A stretch of DNA of 64,000 nucleotides from the NCBI RefSeq assembly GCF_963678635.1, contig NC_087067.1:54633169-54697168 (forward strand), read 5' to 3'. Positions 17,324 to 26,754 of the stretch are shown one piece after another. The notes beneath the pieces are model-generated. The model worked only from the letters and a program-made list of their open reading frames with translations, was not told the origin of the DNA and made no database searches. The position numbers and the translations under genes were made by a program. Source of the DNA: Symsagittifera roscoffensis. Its lineage: Eukaryota > Xenacoelomorpha > Acoela > Convolutidae. Each line of letters opens with the position of its first letter. Position 1 is the stretch's first letter.

Positions 17324-20300
17324 GATAGACGAGAAAATTCCTGATGAGAAACAGGACCTAGAGAACAAGGTTTTGTCCGGGGAGTTCAGATGGATGCGAA
17401 GAAGGCACAGACATGATCTGGAGGAGCGCGCAGTCTCCAGCACAACCTCTTCGACGGATGATGATTCCCGAAACTCAGGAATGGACACCTATTCAGACAG
17501 GAACTCGAGTTTGGGATCAGAACTGTCAGAACTAGCGATACACACGCTACTAGTGGAAACTCGGGCAAGGGACCTGGACAGAGAAGTGTACCAGGATCCT
17601 GGCAGTGATCGCTACCTAATACCAAGCGAAAGAGTCTTTGACAACGCAGCGGATGACTTGGAGACGATAGCGGTATCGAAACGTTCGATAAGCCTGTTGC
17701 CGCAGAAAGAGGTAGTCGGGACTGATCTTCAGCCGTTTAAACAAGAAACACAGCCGTTGGCGAAAATTTGGTGCGTTAAGATGGAAGAAGACACACACCG
17801 GCTCAACGAGCTGAATAATCAGATGAGGGTCATGAAGACGTACTTGAAGGCAAGATACAGACTCTCGGACCTTCTAAAAGTGCAGAGAAATGATCGCATG
17901 ACAAGCAACCTGAAAAGTTGGATCGAGAATGGTTCTCCGGATAAAGGGGACCTCGAGGAAGATAGTTATCGCATCCTGAGACAATACTTCATGCAGAAGG
18001 AAGGGAGGTTATATTTGAACAAGGACGGGATCGTGGCTTGCAAAAGAAGAGAGGAAGACAGAGTCCTATACAAGTATAACGCGATAGTGTTACCGCAACT
18101 CTATCAGACAGAACTATTATTCAGGTCACATGATCAGATGGGCCATCAGGGGATCGACAAAGTATATCAGAGGATCCTGAAGCGCTTTGAGTGGCCTGGG
18201 ATGAGAAAGGCATGCGAGAAATGGGTAACAGCATGTCTGTCATGCCAACAGGTCAAGGATCCAAGGAAGTTGCGATTTCCTTTACAATCGATCGAGTCGT
18301 CTGAATTCAACGAGGTGGTGCAAATAGATCACCAAAAGATATGCATGACAGACAATGGTTATAATCAGGTGCTGGTCATGATAGATCATTTTACAAAGTA
18401 TGCAGAGGCCGTGCCCTGCATAACAGCCTCGGCGGAAGAGACATGCGACCACCTGATCAACACGTGGATAGCAAGACATGGTTGTCCGATGACGTTTCAA
18501 TCGGATAATGGAACAGCTTTCGTAGGAGAGCTTACAAAAGAGCTTATGAGACGCTCACAGGTCGCTCAGGCTCACTCCACGACATACCACCCTCAGACGA
18601 ATGGCTTAGTGGAAAGACAGAATAGGACGTTAGTGTCGATGCTGAGAGTATATTGTTCCAGGTACATGACCGATTGGGACAGATACCTTCCACAGGTGAT
18701 GGGAGCATATAACAGCACGCAACACTCCACCACCGGAGTCAGTCCACACATGATGCTAACTGGGCACGAAAAGTCCTTACCCTTAACCTACTTTTACCCA
18801 GAGTATGAGGGAAAGAAAACGTCCCCACAGGTCTACGTGAGGGATGTGATCAGACGCCAACAGGAGTTGAATGATTTGTGTAGACGAAATACTCAGCAGG
18901 CACAGGCAAGGCAGAGGAAAAGATTCGACAAGAAAGCAGCTGGTGCAAAGGCTTACTCGGTGGGAGACTACGTATGGGTATTTCAGAACGTTATACCACC
19001 GAAAGGGACGAAAAAGCTCCTAAAAAAGTGGAGGGGACCCTTCATGATTACAGAGTTGCACCAGGAGGGACGCTTTTATAGACTGAGTACTGGCCGAGCC
19101 GCCCACTACGAGAACATCAAGCCACACAATCCATCGACAGAAGACTGGTGTATACCTGCAGACATGGAAGAAGGGGATTATCTAATGATGAATCCTGCTT
19201 GTGAGGTCAATGAAAAGGGCACCAGGGAGAAGAACGATGGAAACGAAGTCGTAGAGGAAGGTACGGATACACCGCTGGACCTGGATCCAAACGAGCAGAT
19301 CGAAGCGGACGATGAAACATTACCCTACGCAGAGGAAGATTGGCAGGATCCCGAACAGATAGAGGTTCCCAAGAACTTGGAACCGGATCTTCCGTTCACG
19401 ATACAGACTCGTCAGAAGGACGGGACGAGACCAAGAAAGAAATACAATCCTTACGGTGACGACTTTGTAAGGGATAGGATAGATCTGAAGAAGATAGTGG
19501 AGGAAGTAGTGGGTCTAGAGGAAATAACTGTGTCACAAGACATTGACTTAGTCGATGATCACGACGATGAGTGGGTTGACGACTGGTCGAAACCCGAGGT
19601 AGAATTCGACGACGAGCAACAGCAGTCATACGAACAAGACTTGACGAACCTGCGTGTCTTAGAGTGGCTGAATGAAACGACCTCGGATCCTGAGGAGACC
19701 AGTGTCAAGATTCAAGACGTAGATCGTGAAAGCATGAAATACATCAAGACCGAACGAGACGATCCTTCCTGGGCTGCCCAGGAAGGACGACTACTCATTC
19801 CGGCTTCTAACCTCGACTTGATACCCGGTATGCGATCGACGGGGACGTCGATGGATATTTTTGTCCGGGGAGTGGGGGTAGGACTTACCCACACTGAAAA
19901 CTTGATAATAAAAAAATTAAGAATAGCAAGAGAAACAGGAGACTTAGAAACAGAGACAGGCGAAGAACCTAAGAAACCTGACATAGGCAGGGTAGTTGAG
20001 TCATATTTTAACTTACCAAATGAATATTCAAGTAACATAATACTAACAGACAGTGATTTCATACTCACAAACAGAACATATGCGATAGCAATCACAGCAG
20101 ACATGAGTTTTAGGACAGCGTTAGCGGCAGATTTTAAGAGAGAATACAAAAACGTGGAATTCCTTTGGAAGCAAAGACCAGGGATAGGGGGCGTAGCAGC
20201 CTTACCTCCGGCGGCGTCGCAGATACCGGGAAAATACCTATGCTTCTTGGTAACGAGAGCGACGGAGAAGCAGCACGTGGACCCGGAGAACCTAGTCTTG

Positions 20301-20465
20301 TCCTTGACGAGGCTGAGGGACTTCCTCGTGGAAATGGACGTGAAGGAGCTCTCGCTTCCAGTGTACGATCCAAACAGAGGGAGACTGCATCCTCGGGAAT
20401 TGTACGCGCTTGTACACGTGATATTCTCTGATACGAACATACAAGTATATCTACATATTACTTAA
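17319..20465 (+). CDS. pol: Pol: integrase with C-terminal acidic linker and macro-like domain
   Basis: The frame is open from the TAG at 17316-17318; no clear start codon is needed if it is reached by frameshift. The zinc-binding N-terminal integrase domain has HDQMGHQG and CLSC (about 18128-18245). The catalytic core has Asp 18327, Asp 18504 and Glu 18612, with 35 residues between the last two (the DDX35E pattern), plus HPQTNGLVERQNRTL. The C-terminal part has a KKWRGPFMI motif (19024-19050) in the usual GPF/Y position. After integrase comes a long acidic linker (about 19150-19740) and then the macro-like domain (about 20040-20462). Integrase inserts the cDNA. A macro-like module fused to its end is not part of standard Ty3/gypsy Pol. 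The TAA at 20463-20465 ends the ORF. Confidence 0.88.
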   Translation, partial: SEIDEKIPDEKQDLENKVLSGEFRWMRRRHRHDLEERAVSSTTSSTDDDSRNSGMDTYSDRNSSLGSELSELAIHTLLVETRARDLDREVYQDPGSDRYLIPSERVFDNAADDLETIAVSKRSISLLPQKEVVGTDLQPFKQETQPLAKIWCVKMEEDTHRLNELNNQMRVMKTYLKARYRLSDLLKVQRNDRMTSNLKSWIENGSPDKGDLEEDSYRILRQYFMQKEGRLYLNKDGIVACKRREEDRVLYKYNAIVLPQLYQTELLFRSHDQMGHQGIDKVYQRILKRFEWPGMRKACEKWVTACLSCQQVKDPRKLRFPLQSIESSEFNEVVQIDHQKICMTDNGYNQVLVMIDHFTKYAEAVPCITASAEETCDHLINTWIARHGCPMTFQSDNGTAFVGELTKELMRRSQVAQAHSTTYHPQTNGLVERQNRTLVSMLRVYCSRYMTDWDRYLPQVMGAYNSTQHSTTGVSPHMMLTGHEKSLPLTYFYPEYEGKKTSPQVYVRDVIRRQQELNDLCRRNTQQAQARQRKRFDKKAAGAKAYSVGDYVWVFQNVIPPKGTKKLLKKWRGPFMITELHQEGRFYRLSTGRAAHYENIKPHNPSTEDWCIPADMEEGDYLMMNPACEVNEKGTREKNDGNEVVEEGTDTPLDLDPNEQIEADDETLPYAEEDWQDPEQIEVPKNLEPDLPFTIQTRQKDGTRPRKKYNPYGDDFVRDRIDLKKIVEEVVGLEEITVSQDIDLVDDHDDEWVDDWSKPEVEFDDEQQQSYEQDLTNLRVLEWLNETTSDPEETSVKIQDVDRESMKYIKTERDDPSWAAQEGRLLIPASNLDLIPGMRSTGTSMDIFVRGVGVGLTHTENLIIKKLRIARETGDLETETGEEPKKPDIGRVVESYFNLPNEYSSNIILTDSDFILTNRTYAIAITADMSFRTALAADFKREYKNVEFLWKQRPGIGGVAALPPAASQIPGKYLCFLVTRATEKQHVDPENLVLSLTRLRDFLVEMDVKELSLPVYDPNRGRLHPRELYALVHVIFSDTNIQVYLHIT
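20040..20465 (+). other. Macro-like (TARG1/OARD1-type) domain at Pol C terminus
   Basis: About 140 residues run in macro order: a strand with SDFILTN; a strand with AIAITAD followed by a helix ALAADFKREY, where macro domains have SLAHCVSxD then a helix ending in F-K-K-F; GIGGVAAL; KYLCFLVTRATEK, as in the YLITK strand of TARG1; a long helix LTRLRDFL; the ELSLPVYDPNRGRL loop; a helix; and the last strand IQVYLH. In TARG1 the loop holds GCGLD with the catalytic Asp, and a Lys follows the YLIT strand; here these are PNRG and Arg. So the fold looks kept but the known glycohydrolase active site is not. Copy A has the same altered loop. A structure prediction would decide the fold. Confidence 0.62.
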
Positions 20466-20879
20466 GTATAGGCTGAGTGATGTGCGAGAGAGTGTTAGGC
20501 CAAAGACTAAGTTGTATGTAAGATGTGTTATGTTATGTTATGTTATGTTAGGTTATTATGTGTTAGGTTATTAAGATCATGGGTAAGTAGGGGTTAGTGA
20601 CCATGAACAACTAAATGACGATCTTAGGAATAGATCCAAAGTTTGGACTGTCCAATCTTAGGTCGAATTCCAAAATTTTAGAGACCGATTGATTTTAATA
20701 AATGTTAGGATAAACATCTTTTTATCTGAACTGTTTTTAAGCAAATTTTAACGATATATGTTAAGGAGAAACTGACAAGTGTGATATTTGTGACTTCTTT
20801 TCTAGATCCTGATTGATCATTTAATTACTCACTTGAGTCAAAATCTTGGAATCAAAACCGAATCGAACTTGTAGGACCG
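20466..20879 (+). other. Spacer between Pol and downstream ORF, copy B
   Basis: No ORF is seen. A TTATG-type microsatellite (about 20525-20560) lies near its start. A pyrimidine-rich tract ends in TTCTTTTCTAG at 20805, 74 nt before the ATG at 20880, and could be a 3' splice site for a subgenomic RNA. Sequence identity to the copy A spacer is low. Confidence 0.45.
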
Positions 20880-21368
20880 ATGATAGATGCGATCTATCGT
20901 CGGCTGATCGATCGAGACTTCGCTCTGGAGGACCCAGAGGTAGTCATATTGCTGACCGCCCTGATCAACATCTTGGGGCACGACAACCGTGGGGACCGCC
21001 CCACGGAAGTCCTGTTGATGGCAGCATATGGAGAAAGAGGAGTACTAGACCGCCCGAACATGAGAGTGATGAGGTGGAGAAACGGGGCTCTCTCAAGGAG
21101 TGACTTGGCGAATGAGCCTGGATTGGGAAGTTCTAGGACCTATCAACCAGGTGAGATGCCTATGCCCTCCAAGCCAAAACCTGGGTTGACGAGAATGCAT
21201 CGGGAGATGAACAGCGAGGCGACCTCGTCTGGTTCACCACTGAGAGCAGCTGTGCCACCAAAAAGGGCGAAAGTAGGACAGAAAGTTCAGACAAACCAAA
21301 CCATGCAAGATCTGGATGAGATGAACGATGAACTGAAAAGTACAAAGAAGAATTGGAGTCAATATTAG
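20880..21368 (+). CDS. Downstream ORF of copy B, N-terminal domain
   Basis: The ATG at 20880 starts a domain of ~110 residues that matches the copy A domain at 677: IYRRLIDRDF, a hydrophobic run, PTEVLLMAAYG, W-rich strand, SDLANEPGLGS and a GEMPMP tail. A basic linker and a charged helical stretch follow. The frame ends at 21368 and the sense continues in the overlapping ORF from 21353. Unlike copy A, no SGNH segment follows, so copy B appears internally deleted or represents a shorter version. No family is recognised. Confidence 0.6.
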   Translation: MIDAIYRRLIDRDFALEDPEVVILLTALINILGHDNRGDRPTEVLLMAAYGERGVLDRPNMRVMRWRNGALSRSDLANEPGLGSSRTYQPGEMPMPSKPKPGLTRMHREMNSEATSSGSPLRAAVPPKRAKVGQKVQTNQTMQDLDEMNDELKSTKKNWSQY

Positions 21369-22315
21369 GAAAGAAGTTCATGGGATATGTGAGCGGGAAC
21401 TTCAGTGACTTCGAGAGACAGAAACAGAGAGGATCAACTGTCACAGATTACAATGCAGTAGATGAGAATGATGAAGTCCACCGAGTGATGATGGAAGTGG
21501 AACCATTGCTGGAAGCTTCGGGAAAACGTAATTGGAGGAGCATCATGTTGACGCATGACGAGTTTCCTTGCCACTGCTTGCTGCAGACCTGGTGGTATCC
21601 CAAGCGTAGTAATCTGATGTTGATCTGGGACTCTGGAGAGCTGCTCTCCATGGGTTTACCAGATTCATCACAGCCCATAACAATAGTGATAGTGGGAGTT
21701 ATGGTGGCGATACGATGGCTGGAAGCTCATGTGAGAGAAAATAACAGACAGGAGGCACCGACGAGAGAACAGTTGCGGAAGTTAGATTGTCTAAAAGATT
21801 TAGATCTTTTTGAGACAATGTGCAAAGTTCTAAACATTCCGATGGAAGTGAAGAAGATATGGGCGAGGAAACGATTGATGCCATGGTTCAGAGCTAACAT
21901 GACTGCATGGTTGTATGAATATGCGAAAAAGCATATGTCGAAGCATGGCAGAGTGTACAGTGATTATCAGCTGGACAGTGGAGCAGGAGCTTTTAAGCGA
22001 GCTCTCGTGACTCATCGGAATGCAGTGACCACCGCTGTGAAAAGAATTTCCAGGACGAGTGAACGTAGTGGAAAGGAGAAAGCAGAGATGCTGAAAGAAG
22101 ATTTGGAGAGAAACATGACGTTGTGTCTCCACAACAGCTTCTGCAGGAACAGAGAATCTAACGTGGATCCCCTACCTTGTTGTAAACAGAGGGTGGAAGA
22201 GCAGAAGTGTTGGAGGACGGCTTCCAGCAGCGTCAGGATTGCTAACGACGTGTTACAAGATACGGAGACTGAGAGTGCAGAGTCAGTATCACAGGAGGAA
22301 GAAATGGAACATTGA
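21353..22315 (+). CDS. Downstream ORF of copy B, C-terminal part, unrecognised
   Basis: The frame takes over from the preceding piece (overlap 21353-21368) and runs 320 codons to TGA. The protein is mostly helical, with a hydrophobic segment PITIVIVGVMVAIRWLEAHV (about 21674-21733) that could be buried or membrane-associated, although it ends in charged residues. A basic region with KRISRTSERSGKEKAEM and a cluster of Cys (NSFC, CCKQR, KCW) follow, then an acidic tail ESAESVSQEEEMEH. No known domain is recognised. The hydrophobic segment is the only hint of a membrane role and is not enough to call an envelope protein. Confidence 0.5.
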   Translation: MESILGKKFMGYVSGNFSDFERQKQRGSTVTDYNAVDENDEVHRVMMEVEPLLEASGKRNWRSIMLTHDEFPCHCLLQTWWYPKRSNLMLIWDSGELLSMGLPDSSQPITIVIVGVMVAIRWLEAHVRENNRQEAPTREQLRKLDCLKDLDLFETMCKVLNIPMEVKKIWARKRLMPWFRANMTAWLYEYAKKHMSKHGRVYSDYQLDSGAGAFKRALVTHRNAVTTAVKRISRTSERSGKEKAEMLKEDLERNMTLCLHNSFCRNRESNVDPLPCCKQRVEEQKCWRTASSSVRIANDVLQDTETESAESVSQEEEMEH

Positions 22316-23899
22316 CGAATGACCGAAAAACAAGATGCAAAAAGAGACGAAATTAGAAGAATTTAGAAGTTTTAGAACTTCTAAACGACGAAAAAAGAAG
22401 AAAACAAAGGAGTAATGAAGAAAAAGTTAAAACTCAGAATTGTTTTATGTGTGTGAAAAAACTCAAGTGAGAAACCAAGCAACCAAGTTGTAATTGAAAA
22501 CTGAAACATTTAGTTGAGTTTTGAAATTGTTGCATCTATAAATTTGAATTTTGATTTTAGTGGAGTGGCTTTAGAGACACTCACTTACTATTTATTTAGA
22601 AAGGCTTAAGTGAAGGAGTATATTCAATTATTCCAGCCTGCATGACTGTTTTTAATCAGCTAGGAGAACTGATCACTTTGTGGTGACATGGAAGGCTTGA
22701 GTAATCTCTCGAAGAGGGAGATTGTTTCATTGTTCTTGCTAACCACAGAGTTTCTTAGTTTAATTATTCAGGACAATAACAAGCAAGATTTCCGAAGGGA
22801 AAAGCATAGTAGGAAAATTTTAGCTTGTTGGTTGGCAGGACTGTCCTGCAAGCCAACACCTTTTAAATCTAAGAGATAAAGTTTTAATCGGGACCTTGAC
22901 ATTGGAAGTCAAAAATATGTTTTATCTTAGGTCATACCCTCAATGTGCTGATTAATGAAAGAATTTGAAGGCTATAGTGATGTAGTATGATGCCATTTAT
23001 GTTCTGCAGTGAGTCGATGTGACCTGGATAAAGGTAATTTCGTGCATTTTGTAAATTCTGTTCGATGACACTGTATCTATTTTACGAAAATTGCGTGATT
23101 CAATGAGGACATTGACCGGACTGTCCGGGGAGTATGTGACATTCGACCAGAATGGCCAAAATGCAATCTCTGCAGAATTCGAAATTTTAGCAGCGAGCCT
23201 TCCGGATTGGTGATTATTAAGAATTAAGAACTTTATTTGAACGATTGAACAAAACGTGAAGGTTAAAGGATTCGGAAATTGCTGATTTTTAAATTTTCGA
23301 AGTGATTACGTAACATTTCTGAGAAACGTCAGAAACGGCCTTTTTGGCAGAAAAGCTAGAAAACAGCAGAACAACATTAGTTGCGCGGACGATAACTACG
23401 AGAATCGTGATAAAAAACAACAGCAGATTGCAGGAATAGCAGAGCACTCCGAGTTGCAACTATTGTGTCGCTACAAAAGTTGCAAGGCCGTTGCAGATAA
23501 CGGTGAAGGGTGGAGGACAGCCTTCTGGATTAAGAAGAAATCAAGATTAACGAGCTTGATTCGGTGGATTCAAGAATCCGGAAGGGTTTCGGAACTGAGA
23601 CTTTTATTCTTTTATATAGACTTTTAGCTTCTTGTCATACCCTGATTTGAATTTAATTAACAACTGGATTCATTTTGATAAGGATGAGAAGCTAGGAGTT
23701 GGGGGAAAGGGTTGATCCATCTTCGATGGAGATGATGATCTTTATCTACTGAACAAAAACAATAGTAATATGATAAATAGTAGTAGCCCTGTTTTTAGGA
23801 GTGACCTCGTGGTCTGGGGATACTGAGACCCAGCCATGAGCTCACTATTTCTGCATGTAATTTAGTTAATTTGAGTGTTTTGACCGAAGCCGAAAGCAG
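22316..23899 (+). other. Copy B 3' noncoding region
   Basis: About 1.6 kb between the downstream ORF and the LTR is AT-rich and has no credible gene; a 62-codon ORF at 22688 is not supported by anything else. It contains one leader-type motif GAATCCGGAAGGGT (23574-23587), a CTGTCCGGGGAG (23119-23130) like those in pol, and a small hairpin repeat (23786-23849). Copy A has only ~190 nt at this place, so the extra sequence may be inserted. Confidence 0.55.
23786..23849 (+). repeat. Small hairpin repeat, copy 1
   Basis: The core GTGACCTCGTGG ... CCATGAGCTCAC folds into a 12-bp stem with one mismatch around a ~21-nt loop that can pair further as GGTCT/AGACC. The same ~60 bp occurs inverted at 26691-26754. 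It is a short dispersed element, perhaps a foldback or SINE-derived piece. Internal Pol III boxes are not convincing. Confidence 0.7.
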
Positions 23900-24057
23900 T
23901 GACGTTTTTTGTCGACCCGATGCTAGAAAAGACCACCAAAAGTACTGGCTTGGTAGAGACTGTGAAAAGCATATAAAGCTCTGTTTAGACGTTAGCCAGT
24001 CGTCTTAGGACTTAGTTTTATTTTCCGTCGATATGTATCTTCCGGGCGAATGTTACA
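23900..24057 (+). repeat. 3' LTR of copy B (158 bp)
   Basis: TGACGTTTTTTG ... GCGAATGTTACA matches the LTR at 7773-7931, with TATAAAG at 23972-23978. The end marks the right border of the element; the host-like AT-rich sequence begins after it. A target-site duplication cannot be tested because the left end of the tandem is outside the window. Confidence 0.75.
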
Positions 24058-24773
24058 GTAAGTAGTCAAAATAGCAGCAGGAAATGGCTATTCGCAATTT
24101 CGAATACATAATTCGTCTCAATATTCAATATCTGATCATTCAATATATTGCAATCCCTGGAGTAGAAGAAATTTTTGCTAAAAAGTAAATTTCAAACGTT
24201 TTCGCAACTATGTGCATCGTCAGGATTTTTACAATAAACTACTCTAAATGACGATACAACATCAATTTACAAATGTTATTTACAATAAATCACATACAAT
24301 TTGGTTCTAAACCATCATGATAAAAAATTAGCCAATCACAGTTGACCTCTAAATTACTATTAAGATTAAAATACTTTTAACCTCTAAAATTAATTAAACA
24401 TTTTAAAATTAATTTGTCTGGAAGTTTCTGAGTCATAATTTCGATTTAGACATGTACGTTTTGAATAAAAAACCAAAAATATTTTGGGACTAAATTTTCA
24501 GTCAGAAGACGGAAGAAGACGGAAAGTGATCGCGAGTAGAGGAGAAGTAAATTAGAGTGGACCAGAGAGAACCTTCGGTGGAAAGGTGGACAGCTGAAGC
24601 TGCCCAATGGTCCAGATCAAAAACTTGTTTCTTGAGTTAAAACTTGCTTATTTCAAACTTCTCGAGTTAAAGTTAATTACCCAAACAATTCTACAGTTGC
24701 TTTATAGTTTAGTTACTCATTTCTAGAGGTCGTGTCGGTATGTGAGTACCTAATTTAATTTCTTGAGTGTGTT

Positions 24774-24829
24774 TTTTATTGTTATGTTGAGTAAGGGAGA
24801 GTTTTATTGTTATGTTGAGTAAGGGAGAG
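24774..24829. repeat. 28-bp tandem duplication
   Basis: Bases 24774-24801 are repeated exactly at 24802-24829 (unit begins TTTTATTGTTATG and ends AAGGGAGAG). Confidence 0.9.
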
Positions 24830-25299
24830 TCCACTGTCTAATAAAAAGTAACTTTACATAAGTTCCGACCCTGTTTTTAACGGCGTTCGCGTATTTTGGG
24901 TATTTTGTGACCTGAGTATGGGGGCGTTCTTATTTTCTAGAGTGGGGGGCATCTTGGTAGTGGCCTTGGGCTGAAACGCGGGTTTTAGTCTCATGTCGCA
25001 AGTGAACCGAATTGGCTCGACCGCTTGAGGTAGAAAAACTCAAGAGATAGTGTCCCTGACTCATGAGCCAATGGTTATAGGGCCTATTTTTCTTTAACCT
25101 CATATGTGACTTAAGTAGGAGACTGTTACAATTCAGTTTGAATTATAAAATGACTTCAAATGTTCAAATACCTTTAGTGCTCGAAGAGCTTTCTTAGAAA
25201 ACTAAAATTTTCTCAAAAGCTTGCATGCAAAATCTGCACATTATTGCGACTCGATTTACTGTGAATTAACTTGAATTGTTTCAAGGGTTGATTGTTGTG

Positions 25300-25720
25300 C
25301 CCAACAAATTTTGTAATGAATATACGAAACGTCTACTTATTAAGTAGATTGATTTTTTTAAAAAATGTCAGCGCTTGCTCTGAAAAACTTCTGTTAATCG
25401 ATTCACTTTATGACATAACTCGAGTTATTTAAAGGTTTCATTGTTTGCTAAGCTTGAATTGAAGAATGTTTTTGCGAGCCGATTCGCACTATAACTTCAT
25501 CGCAATATTTCAAAGTTCCATCGGTTGAATGGCCAGTTCAGAAAAATCAACTTAAATGAATCAATTTAGGTTTTGAAATAACATGCTCAGAACAGTTTTG
25601 CGAACCGACTCAAGCTGAAATAGTTTTGAAATATTTCAAAGTATAATCGCTTGAATGAATAGCTTGCCGTAAAAACCCTAAAATTTTGCAAATGAAACCT
25701 TTCAGAATTTTTATATATTA
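25300..25720. repeat. Degenerate satellite, upstream block
   Basis: Recurring pieces include CGATTC(G/A)C, GAAATA(A/G), ATTTCAAAGT and ATCG(C/G)TTGAAT, in the same order and with about the same spacing (80-110 bp) as in the much longer block in intron 3 of the host gene. Confidence 0.6.
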
Positions 25721-25753
25721 TGGTAGCTAGAAATCAATTGAAATTGTGTTTTG

Positions 25754-26231
25754 ATGGCTAATGATTCTTCTACGACCGGCAATGAAGAGCCACAGGAGTT
25801 TTGTGGACTCTGCGATGAGTTCTTCCGCACTCTTGACGAATATCTGGATCATTTAGAGAGCAATGATCACATGGAGAAACTAGTTGGGAGTAATTTCCTC
25901 TCTAAGAAATGTCTAGAAGTTTTTCAGTTACTACAAGAGCGATTTAGAGCCTCGAAAATTGCAAGTTGTTGCGGAAAAGGTAAAGGCAGTCTCCTTGATT
26001 TTGTCTCTCATTTAGCCTGTCCTTGTCAAGCGCGCTTAATTCAGGCGAGTACAGAACACGTTGAAGAAGAAAAGGTTAGGAATGGAGAGTCAACGACGAA
26101 GTTCAATAACAGTCTAGAGTTCGAAAAACATGCCAATTGTTCCAAGCTTGCGGCAAAGACTCATAGAATTGCAAGAAAAGCCACTGCGCCACCTACACGT
26201 TCGTTTACTACCAAAAAGATAGCAGATAAAG
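25754..26231 (+). CDS. Host zinc-finger gene, coding exon 1
   Basis: The ATG at 25754 opens a frame of 159 codons up to a GT donor (AAAG|GTACAC at 26232), ending in phase 1. It encodes a matrin/U1-like finger C-x2-C-x12-H-x5-H starting at CGLC near residue 17, then a second Cys-rich segment (CCGKGKG ... CPCQ). Such fingers bind DNA or RNA in nuclear proteins. The exon joins in phase to exon 2. An upstream noncoding exon may exist. The family is not identified; composition is unlike the retroelements around it. Confidence 0.75.
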
Positions 26232-26474
26232 GTACACTGATTGTTTCAAATGTGTGTTTGATTTTGCCTGATTACTCTGTACCGTAATATATATTCATAT
26301 AAGATAACGCCTATCTAAGTAAACCAAAAAAGTTGGTAGCTGTAACATTCTTACGTCTCTACTAAGTCTAATTCAATGTAGTCCTCCGTAAATAGTATCG
26401 ACGAACCTGTTACTGCTCAAAGGCTAGCGGCAGAACGATGCAAATTAACTACATGCAAGAATAGGGAGTGCAGC

Positions 26475-26675
26475 CAGTATTTAGACAGCCGCGTATTCAT
26501 ACTGGTCAGTATTTAGGCAAATACTGTATGAACCAATCAGAATCGAGAAAAGACACAAATAATCCAAAATAAATAATAATCATTTATTAATTTCTTCTTT
26601 GTCTCGATTCTGATTGGTTGAAACAGTATTTGTCTAAATACTGACCAGTCTGAATACGCGGTTGTCTAAATACTG
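26475..26675. mobile_element. Foldback MITE (~200 bp)
   Basis: Two arms of about 75 bp (26475-26551 and 26600-26675) are near-perfect reverse complements around a ~48-bp AT-rich centre. The termini read CAGTATTTAGACA. CAGTATTTAG also recurs inside each arm at 26507-26516. No target-site duplication is clear (GCAGC left, ATATG right). No transposase is encoded, so it is non-autonomous; superfamily not assigned. Confidence 0.8.
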
Positions 26676-26690
26676 ATATGTAACCCAAGA

Positions 26691-26754
26691 ATAGTGAGCT
26701 CATGGCTGGGTCTCAGTATCACCAGACCACGAGGTCACTCCTAAATATAGGGCC
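26691..26754 (-). repeat. Small hairpin repeat, copy 2 (inverted)
   Basis: This is the reverse complement of 23786-23849 with few differences, lying 15 bp from the MITE. The same imperfect 12-bp stem is kept. Confidence 0.75.

Larger units (their letters stand above)
7773..24057 (+). mobile_element. Ty3/gypsy LTR retrotransposon copy B, near-complete, ~16 kb
   Basis: The order is LTR, leader, gag, zinc knuckles, protease, RT-RNase H, integrase, macro-like domain, downstream ORF, 3' noncoding region, LTR. The order RT-RNase H before integrase defines Ty3/gypsy (Metaviridae). Around 16 kb is very large for this group; the excess comes from a 3-kb leader, a 1,000-codon gag and the downstream ORF. 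Most ORFs are long and intact, with breaks near 13063, 16830 and 17320. The copy is therefore much better preserved than the other elements in the window. The LTRs at its two ends differ by roughly 10-15 percent, which suits either an old insertion or a tandem formed between different subfamilies. Confidence 0.8.
24058..25753. other. Noncoding region upstream of host gene exon 1
   Basis: No credible ORF is present. It contains a 28-bp tandem duplication (24774-24829) and, from about 25300 to 25720, several degenerate copies of the satellite that fills intron 3. The promoter and 5' UTR of the host gene should lie here, but no core promoter motif stands out. Confidence 0.5.

Noticed and set aside
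19712-20440. 242-codon antisense ORF opposite the macro-like domain
   Set aside because: The sense strand carries the conserved domain found in both copies; the antisense reading is Ser-rich and has no support.
21674-21733. Envelope protein transmembrane segment
   Set aside because: There is one hydrophobic stretch but no signal peptide, furin site or glycoprotein pattern; not enough to call Env.
23786-23849. tRNA gene or tRNA-derived SINE
   Set aside because: The fold is a single hairpin, not a cloverleaf, and A/B boxes do not match well.
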